This document shows, piece after piece, positions 1-4,380 of a stretch of DNA of 9,328 nucleotides. The position numbers and the translations under genes are program-made. Position 1 is the first letter of the stretch. The number at the start of each line of letters is the position of its first letter. The notes under the pieces were generated by a model. The model saw only the letters and a program-made list of their open reading frames with translations, made no database searches and was not told the DNA's origin. This stretch comes from Gemmatimonadota bacterium (GTDB taxonomy: Bacteria > Gemmatimonadota > Gemmatimonadetes > Gemmatimonadales > GWC2-71-9): the NCBI GenBank assembly GCA_003222235.1, contig QHVD01000009.1, forward strand, positions 1 to 9,328. The letters run 5' to 3'.

Positions 1-337
1 CGTCGTGGCCGCAGGCGTGCATCACGCCGGGATTGCGCGACGCGAACGGGAGACCGGTGTTCTCGGCGATCGGAAGCGCGTCGATGTCCCCGCGCACCGC
101 CACGGGGGCCAGCCCCGACTCCCGGCCCCGAAGCCGCGCGACGAGGCCGGTGCCGGCCACGCGTTCGAGCCGGATCGGTCTGACCGGCCCCAAGGCCGCG
201 TGCAGCACCTCCGCCGTCCGCTCTTCACGGCCCGACAGCTCCGGGTGCTCGTGCAGGTCGCGGCGCAGCTCGACGAGGATCCGCCGCAACGACTCCGGAA
301 ACAGCGCGTCGAGCGCGCCCGGAAGCCGCCCGCTCAC
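1..337 (-). CDS. M20-family amidohydrolase, N-terminal part (candidate N-succinyl/N-acyl-L-amino acid desuccinylase)
   Basis: Only the first 112 residues are present; the gene runs off the left edge. The family hydrolyses N-acyl amino acids with a dinuclear metal centre. Visible motifs are RRDLHEHPELSGRE (residues 25-38), RGDIDALPI (82-90) and MHACGHD (106-112). In M20D enzymes the Cys and His of the last motif, here C109 and H111, are metal ligands; the remaining ligands lie beyond the edge. No signal peptide is seen, so it is probably cytoplasmic. The chosen start is GTG at 337-335. It overlaps the stop codon of the upstream racemase gene in a GTGA arrangement and follows a GAGAGG Shine-Dalgarno site at 350-345. 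Translational coupling to the racemase suggests it acts last in the trio, releasing the free L-amino acid. A general N-acyl amino acid or peptide hydrolase is the alternative. The family is secure; the substrate is inferred from the neighbours. Confidence 0.9.
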   Translation of the reverse strand, partial: MSGRLPGALDALFPESLRRILVELRRDLHEHPELSGREERTAEVLHAALGPVRPIRLERVAGTGLVARLRGRESGLAPVAVRGDIDALPIAENTGLPFASRNPGVMHACGHD

Positions 338-1461
338 TGGAGGACCTCTCGCCGGACGGTCAGGTCCTCCACCCGATCGCGGTCCACGTCCACCCCCATG
401 CCCGCCGCCTCCAGCGGCACCCGCACGAGGCCCTCGTGGTCCATGGTCCACTCGGGGCTGACGATGTCGCGCTCCCAGTAGCGTGCGCTGGGTGAGAGGT
501 CGCCCGGGAGGGTGAAGTTGGGGAGCGACGCGAGCGCGACGTTGTGCGCGCGGCCGACACCACTCTCGAGCATGCCGCCGCACCAGACAGGAATGCCGTG
601 CCGCCGGCAGAGATCATGGATGGCGATGGACGGCGTAAACCCGCCTACACGCCCCGGCTTGATGTTGACGATCCGGCCGCTGCCGAGCGCGATCATGTCC
701 TCTGCCCGCTCGACGTCGGTGATCGATTCGTCGAGGCACAGGGGCGTTTCGAGCAGCCGTTGCAGCCTCGCGTGGCGGACGAGGTCGTCGGGACCCAGGG
801 GCTGCTCGAGCATGAGCAGACCGAAGGCGTCGAGCTGCCGGAGCAGATCGCCATCGTCGAGGGTGTAGGCGGAGTTGGCGTCAACCGCGAGTTGGACGTC
901 GGGCCCGAGGGCGTCGCGCACGGCGCGCACGTAGGCCACGTCCCGGCCGGGCGCGATCTTGACCTTGATCTTGCGGTACCCCTGCTCGAGCGCCACGCGC
1001 GCCCTGCGCACCAGCCCCTCGGGGCTGTCCTGGATGCCAAGCGAGATGCCCGTCACGATACGCTCGCGCGTGCCGCCGAGGAGCACCGAGAGCGGGCAGT
1101 CGCGCAGCCGGGCGGCGAGCTCCCAGCATCCCATCTCCACCGCGGCCTTCGCCATGCGATGCCCACGGAAGTCGCGCGCCAGGATGCCGTGCACCTCCCC
1201 CGGCGCTTCGAGCTCCCGACCCAGGATGCGAGGCGCAACCCAGGCGCGGATGGCGAACCACGCTGTGTCGATCGTCTCGTCACTGTAGTTGGGCTGCTCG
1301 CCGGCGACGCACTCCGACCAACCGGTGAGGCCCCCCCCGTCGGCGGACTCGAGCTCGAGCAGGCAGATGCGCCGCTCGGTCGAGACACCCGAGGAAATGC
1401 GGAACGGCTCCTTGAGCGGCAGCCGAATCTCCCGCAGCGTGATCCGCCGGACGCACAGCAT
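334..1461 (-). CDS. menC: o-succinylbenzoate synthase / N-succinylamino acid racemase (enolase superfamily, MenC type 2 family)
   Basis: A 375-residue protein of full family length. The enolase-superfamily barrel residues are all visible: the KxK pair K166/K168 (KIKVKI), metal ligands D194 (VDANSAY), E219 (LEQPL) and D244 (LDES), and K268 (NIKPGRVGG). The spacing of K168-D194-E219-D244-K268 equals that recalled for Amycolatopsis NSAR/OSBS (K163, D189, E214, D239, K263). R271 aligns with R266 of that enzyme, a residue linked to racemase activity. The start is ATG at 1461-1459, behind a GGAGG site at 1475-1471; a longer frame opening near 1599 adds 46 Arg-rich residues that only read the GNAT gene out of frame. 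ATG shares one base with the GNAT stop (TGATG), and the stop overlaps the M20 start. No other men genes are visible. The GNAT and M20 partners favour N-succinylamino acid racemisation, but OSBS activity for menaquinone cannot be excluded because family members are often promiscuous. A G8 run on the coding strand lies near residues 41-44. Confidence 0.93.
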   Translation of the reverse strand: MLCVRRITLREIRLPLKEPFRISSGVSTERRICLLELESADGGGLTGWSECVAGEQPNYSDETIDTAWFAIRAWVAPRILGRELEAPGEVHGILARDFRGHRMAKAAVEMGCWELAARLRDCPLSVLLGGTRERIVTGISLGIQDSPEGLVRRARVALEQGYRKIKVKIAPGRDVAYVRAVRDALGPDVQLAVDANSAYTLDDGDLLRQLDAFGLLMLEQPLGPDDLVRHARLQRLLETPLCLDESITDVERAEDMIALGSGRIVNIKPGRVGGFTPSIAIHDLCRRHGIPVWCGGMLESGVGRAHNVALASLPNFTLPGDLSPSARYWERDIVSPEWTMDHEGLVRVPLEAAGMGVDVDRDRVEDLTVRREVLQ

Positions 1462-2372
1462 CAGCCCGCGCCTCCGGTCGGTCGCTCGCGGGACAGGACG
1501 TAGTACGCGCGCGCAGCGCCGCCGTCGCGATAGAAACCGGCGACGCGGTAGCCGTGCCGGAGCCCCCAGGTGAGCGCCGCGCGCGTGGCGGCGCGCCACC
1601 GGCCGGCCAGGGCGAGGGACGCCGCCTGGACCTTGTCGATCTCGGGCGGGATCTCGACGCGCAGGGTGACCTCGGCCGGTCCATCCGGGAGCCGCGGGCT
1701 CGCGGGGACCCCCTCGCCGTTGGACAGATTGAGCACCCTCGCCGAGCGTGCCACGGCGGAGAGGGGGGGCGGGGGGTGCGTCCCCGCTCCCCCGGCCGCA
1801 GGCTCGCCGATGCGCCAGGCGACGATGAACCGGTCAGTGCCGACTCCTCGGTGCAGGGCGCTGTCGGTGTTGGGGCCGTACATATCGGTGACGTACTCCG
1901 TCACGTCGACGCCCAGCCGGTTGAAGTTGAAGTGCGCGTTGCGCGCGACCAGGGGGTCGAAAGTCCAGTAGATCACGCCCACACCGAGCTGGAGCAGCGT
2001 CTCACGCTGAAACTCCTTGAGCCGGCGGCCGATGCCGCGGTCCCGCAGCTCGGGGCGCACGGCGAGCATGTCGGACCAGTGGACGAGCCGTCCGTTCTCG
2101 ACGCCGGTCATGCCGAACACGAAGCCGAGCAAGCGGTTCTGGGGATCGAAGGCGCCGGCCGCTACGCCGCCGAGCCGTTGACTGACCTTGAGGATGGCGG
2201 CCGGGACGCGCTCGCTGAAGTTGGCGCCCCAGGTCTCGTCCTGGAGGGCCACGCAGGCGGCAAAGTCTTCGTGGGTGCGGAGGTGGCGGATGTCGAGGCC
2301 GGGGGGCGGCACGTGCGACGCGCCGCCGGCGATCGCGGGGCTGCCGGGGTCGGACGGCGGCTGTGCGGGCAC
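1461..2372 (-). CDS. GNAT-family acyltransferase, COG3375 type (candidate D-amino acid N-succinyltransferase)
   Basis: A 303-residue protein. Residues 27-190 form a GNAT fold. The acyl-CoA pyrophosphate loop reads RDRGIG (R110-G113-G115) after the HWSDMLAVRPELR strand, and the family-typical segments YWTFDPLVARNAHFNFNRLG (135-154) and LHRGVGTDRFIVAW (173-186) follow. A Pro-rich linker (about 199-203) leads to a C-terminal domain ending in AYYVLSR. This matches the predicted acetyltransferases of COG3375. A member of this type partners NSAR and an M20 hydrolase in Geobacillus kaustophilus, where it succinylates D-amino acids using succinyl-CoA. The start is GTG at 2372-2370; no good Shine-Dalgarno site precedes it, and a TATACT box lies only about 17 bases upstream, so the message may be almost leaderless. 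It is the first gene of the leftward operon. C6 and C7 runs occur in the linker codons. The fold is secure; the succinyl donor and D-amino acid acceptor are inferred from context. Confidence 0.88.
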   Translation of the reverse strand: MPAQPPSDPGSPAIAGGASHVPPPGLDIRHLRTHEDFAACVALQDETWGANFSERVPAAILKVSQRLGGVAAGAFDPQNRLLGFVFGMTGVENGRLVHWSDMLAVRPELRDRGIGRRLKEFQRETLLQLGVGVIYWTFDPLVARNAHFNFNRLGVDVTEYVTDMYGPNTDSALHRGVGTDRFIVAWRIGEPAAGGAGTHPPPPLSAVARSARVLNLSNGEGVPASPRLPDGPAEVTLRVEIPPEIDKVQAASLALAGRWRAATRAALTWGLRHGYRVAGFYRDGGAARAYYVLSRERPTGGAG

Positions 2373-2388
2373 GGGGAAGGTCCGATGA

Positions 2389-2394
2389 AGTATA
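2389..2394 (-). promoter_or_regulatory. Candidate -10 box for the GNAT-racemase-amidohydrolase operon
   Basis: Read on the minus strand, the bases are TATACT, close to the sigma-70 -10 consensus TATAAT and 16 bases before the GTG start at 2372. No convincing -35 hexamer lies 16-18 bases upstream, and there is no extended TG motif, so the call is weak. The box sits inside the left arm of the palindrome at 2390-2407, which would suit repression or activator-dependent initiation. Confidence 0.3.
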
Positions 2395-2407
2395 CCGCAA
2401 GGTATAC
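2390..2407. promoter_or_regulatory. Perfect palindrome, candidate operator of a GntR/FCD-type regulator
   Basis: The sequence gtataccgcaaggtatac is a perfect 7-bp inverted repeat around a 4-base spacer. It lies in the divergent intergenic region between the GNAT operon and dacB. FCD-subfamily GntR regulators commonly bind short palindromes or repeats with GT...AC ends, and NanR binds GGTATA repeats; both half-sites here contain GGTATAC. A second palindrome, acaattgt (2406-2413), overlaps its right end. The site covers the best -10 candidate of the leftward operon, so bound protein could block transcription. The regulator encoded at 8674 onward is the obvious candidate, but binding is inferred. 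Confidence 0.5.
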
Positions 2408-2440
2408 AATTGTGCCGTTTCCATCAACCAATCCGGCATC

Positions 2441-2470
2441 TTGCGCTGCACACCAAGTTGTACACATTAT
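2441..2470 (+). promoter_or_regulatory. Weak candidate promoter for dacB
   Basis: TTGCGC (2441-2446) and CATTAT (2465-2470) are separated by 18 bases and could serve as -35 and -10 boxes, giving a leader of about 45 bases before the ATG at 2521. Both are imperfect matches. A TGTACA palindrome (2459-2464) lies just before the -10 box. The region is otherwise without obvious signals. Confidence 0.22.
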
Positions 2471-2520
2471 GGCCCTCGTTGCGCTGCGCCATGCGCGCCC
2501 CCCTCGCCCGAAGCGAGAGC

Positions 2521-4380
2521 ATGGACCAGACAGCCGTCCGCCTGCTGCAACTCGTCACCCTCTGCTCGAGCACCCTCGGTGCTCAAGCCGTCCCGACGAG
2601 TGCCCCCGCGACACCCCCTGCGGCCGCGCTCGCCGAACGGATCCAACAGGTCGTCAGTCGGCCCGAGTATCGCCGCTCCAGCTTCGGCGTGGAGTTCTAC
2701 GATCTCGACAGCAACAGGCTGGTGTTCACGCTCAATGCCGACAAGCTGTTCGTGCCCGCATCGACTACCAAGCTCGTGACGGAGGGCACCGCCCTGGAGT
2801 TGCTGGGTCCGGACTATCGCTTCTACACGCGCATCTATCGCACCAACCGGGTCCGCAAGGACGGCACCCTCGACGGCGACCTGGTGCTCGTCGCAAGCGG
2901 CGACCCCAACCTCTCCGGACGGATCCGCCCCGACGGGACGCTGGCCTTCGAGAATCACGACCATTCCTACGACGCCAGCCCCGACACCCGGGCCGTGCCC
3001 GGCGACCCGCTCCTGGTCGTCCACGAGCTCGCCGATCAGGTGGCGGCGCACCACATCACGCGCGTCACCGGGCACCTCCTGGTCGACGCCACGCTCTTTC
3101 CCGAGGGCGAGCGCGAGCTGGGCACCGGGGTCGTCATCTCACCCATCGCGGTCAATGACAACCTGGTCGACGTCACCATCGGCCCGGGCGCCGCCGCAGG
3201 CGACCCGGTCGTGCTGGCGCCGGCTCCGCCCACCTCGTACGTGCGCTTCGTCAATCAGGCGACGACGGGTGCCCCCGGCTCGAAGCCGGAGATCCGCTGG
3301 GCCGCCGACAGCGCCGCCGCAGACGGCACGCATACGGTCACCGTGAGGGGAACCTTCCCCGCGGACCAGCCGGCCATCCTCTTCGGCTATGCGGTTCCGC
3401 AACCAAGCCGCTTCGCCGAGGTCGCGCTGGTGGAAGCGCTGCAGGCGCGGGGTGTCCGCATCAGGGTGAGCCCCCCCGGCGCGCCGCGCGACTTCCCGGC
3501 GCTCGCGGCCGGCTACGGCCCCGAGAACCTGGTGGCCGAGCACGTGTCGCCACCGCTCAAGGAGGAGATCAAAGTCACGCTCAAGGTGAGCCAGAACCTC
3601 CACGCCAGCATGATGCCATACATCCTGGGCGCGGTCCTCGCGCACGAGGGAACCGCGGAGGCGGGGTTCGCGCGTGAGCACGAATTCCTCGAGCGGGCGG
3701 GGCTCGATTTGAGCGGAGCATCACAGGGCGACGGCGCCGGCGGCGCGGCGCACTTCACCCCCGACTTCATGGCGCGCTTCCTGGCGTACATGGCCAGCCG
3801 GCCGAGCTTCCCGGACTACCTGGCCGCGCTTCCGGTCCTCGGCCGTGACGGTACGCTCTGGAACGTGCAACCCGACGCGCGTGCCGCGGGACATGTGTAC
3901 GCGAAGACGGGCACGTTCGTCGAGGTCGATCAGTTGAACCGCGCCCTGCTGGTCAACGGCAAGGGTCTCGCGGGCTTCGTGACGACGGCCGGCGGCCACC
4001 GGATGGCATTCGCCGTCTATGCCAACAACGTGCCGGTGTCCGCCGACCCCGGCGCAATCGAGCGGACGATCGCGCAGGCGCTTGGCGGCGGCGGCGTACG
4101 ACGTAGCGCCGTGACTGCCGGTCATGCCGCCCGAACCGCACACCGATGTCGAATATCCATCGAGAGGAACGTCATCCGGAGGGAGGTACGCCGTGTCGCC
4201 CATTGCGCCCATTTCGCTCCGACGAAGTGCCGTACTCGCCGCCCCGCTCGCCGCGATGGTCATCGCCGCCGCGCTCCCCGCACGCGCGCAGCAACCCGGG
4301 GAGCAGGGCGTGGTGGCCGGCACCGTGGTCGCTCAAGGTTCACTGCGCCCGCTGCCCGGCGCGCAGGTGGGGACACGTGA
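2521..4380 (+). CDS. dacB: D-alanyl-D-alanine carboxypeptidase/endopeptidase, S13 family (PBP4-like), with frameshifted C-terminus
   Basis: The frame runs for 619 codons, but the recognisable enzyme ends near residue 525, the usual size for S13 peptidases. These periplasmic serine enzymes remove terminal D-Ala from peptidoglycan peptides or cut DD-crosslinks. The catalytic motifs are intact: SxxK at S81-K84 (PASTTK), SxN at S357-N359 (SQN), KTG at 462-464, and SQGDGAG (401-407) in the place of the usual DGSGL loop. Residues 1-23 form a modest signal sequence ending AQA. The start is ATG 2521, preceded by GAAGCGAGAG; ATG 2491 or TTG 2410 are possible but give a poorer signal peptide and no ribosome site. 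After L521 the frame enters a GGC repeat and continues as about 94 Arg-rich residues that are the out-of-frame reading of the next gene's start. In the +1 frame the same tract reads AAAAYDVAP and stops at 4112-4114, which looks like the original C-terminus. DacB liberates D-Ala, a plausible substrate for the neighbouring racemisation operon. Confidence 0.9.
   Translation: MDQTAVRLLQLVTLCSSTLGAQAVPTSAPATPPAAALAERIQQVVSRPEYRRSSFGVEFYDLDSNRLVFTLNADKLFVPASTTKLVTEGTALELLGPDYRFYTRIYRTNRVRKDGTLDGDLVLVASGDPNLSGRIRPDGTLAFENHDHSYDASPDTRAVPGDPLLVVHELADQVAAHHITRVTGHLLVDATLFPEGERELGTGVVISPIAVNDNLVDVTIGPGAAAGDPVVLAPAPPTSYVRFVNQATTGAPGSKPEIRWAADSAAADGTHTVTVRGTFPADQPAILFGYAVPQPSRFAEVALVEALQARGVRIRVSPPGAPRDFPALAAGYGPENLVAEHVSPPLKEEIKVTLKVSQNLHASMMPYILGAVLAHEGTAEAGFAREHEFLERAGLDLSGASQGDGAGGAAHFTPDFMARFLAYMASRPSFPDYLAALPVLGRDGTLWNVQPDARAAGHVYAKTGTFVEVDQLNRALLVNGKGLAGFVTTAGGHRMAFAVYANNVPVSADPGAIERTIAQALGGGGVRRSAVTAGHAARTAHRCRISIERNVIRREVRRVAHCAHFAPTKCRTRRPARRDGHRRRAPRTRAATRGAGRGGRHRGRSRFTAPAARRAGGDT
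4081..4114 (+). other. Probable frameshift site at the dacB C-terminus
   Basis: The end of the dacB domain meets the tract ttggcggcggcggcg. In the current frame it gives L-G-G-G-G followed by basic, non-family sequence. Shifted by one base it gives AAAAYDVAP and then TGA at 4112-4114, leaving a normal 78-base gap to the downstream GTG at 4193. An indel in the repeat, or a sequencing or assembly error, explains this better than a genuine 94-residue basic tail. Catalytic motifs lie upstream, so activity should survive. Confidence 0.6.
4178..4186 (+). promoter_or_regulatory. Strong ribosome binding site deciding the SusC start
   Basis: GGAGGGAGG ends 6 bases before GTG 4193. It selects that GTG over the in-frame ATG at 4124, because the protein from GTG opens directly with a good signal peptide, while the 23 extra residues from 4124 are Pro/Gly-rich and not signal-like. 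Confidence 0.8.

Noticed and set aside
544..1503. Plus-strand open frame of 319 codons opposite the racemase
   Set aside because: It mirrors the racemase codons and lacks any family signature.
1462..1599. N-terminal extension of the racemase by 46 residues
   Set aside because: The added sequence is Arg-rich and is the GNAT C-terminus read in another frame; ATG 1461 has a good ribosome site.
1554..3158. Plus-strand open frame of 534 codons across the GNAT gene and dacB start
   Set aside because: It spans two real genes on opposite strands and the intergenic region, with no domain; it is a high-GC artefact.
4124..4192. ATG at 4124 as the SusC start
   Set aside because: It adds 23 residues that are not signal-like, while GTG 4193 has a strong ribosome site and begins the signal peptide directly.
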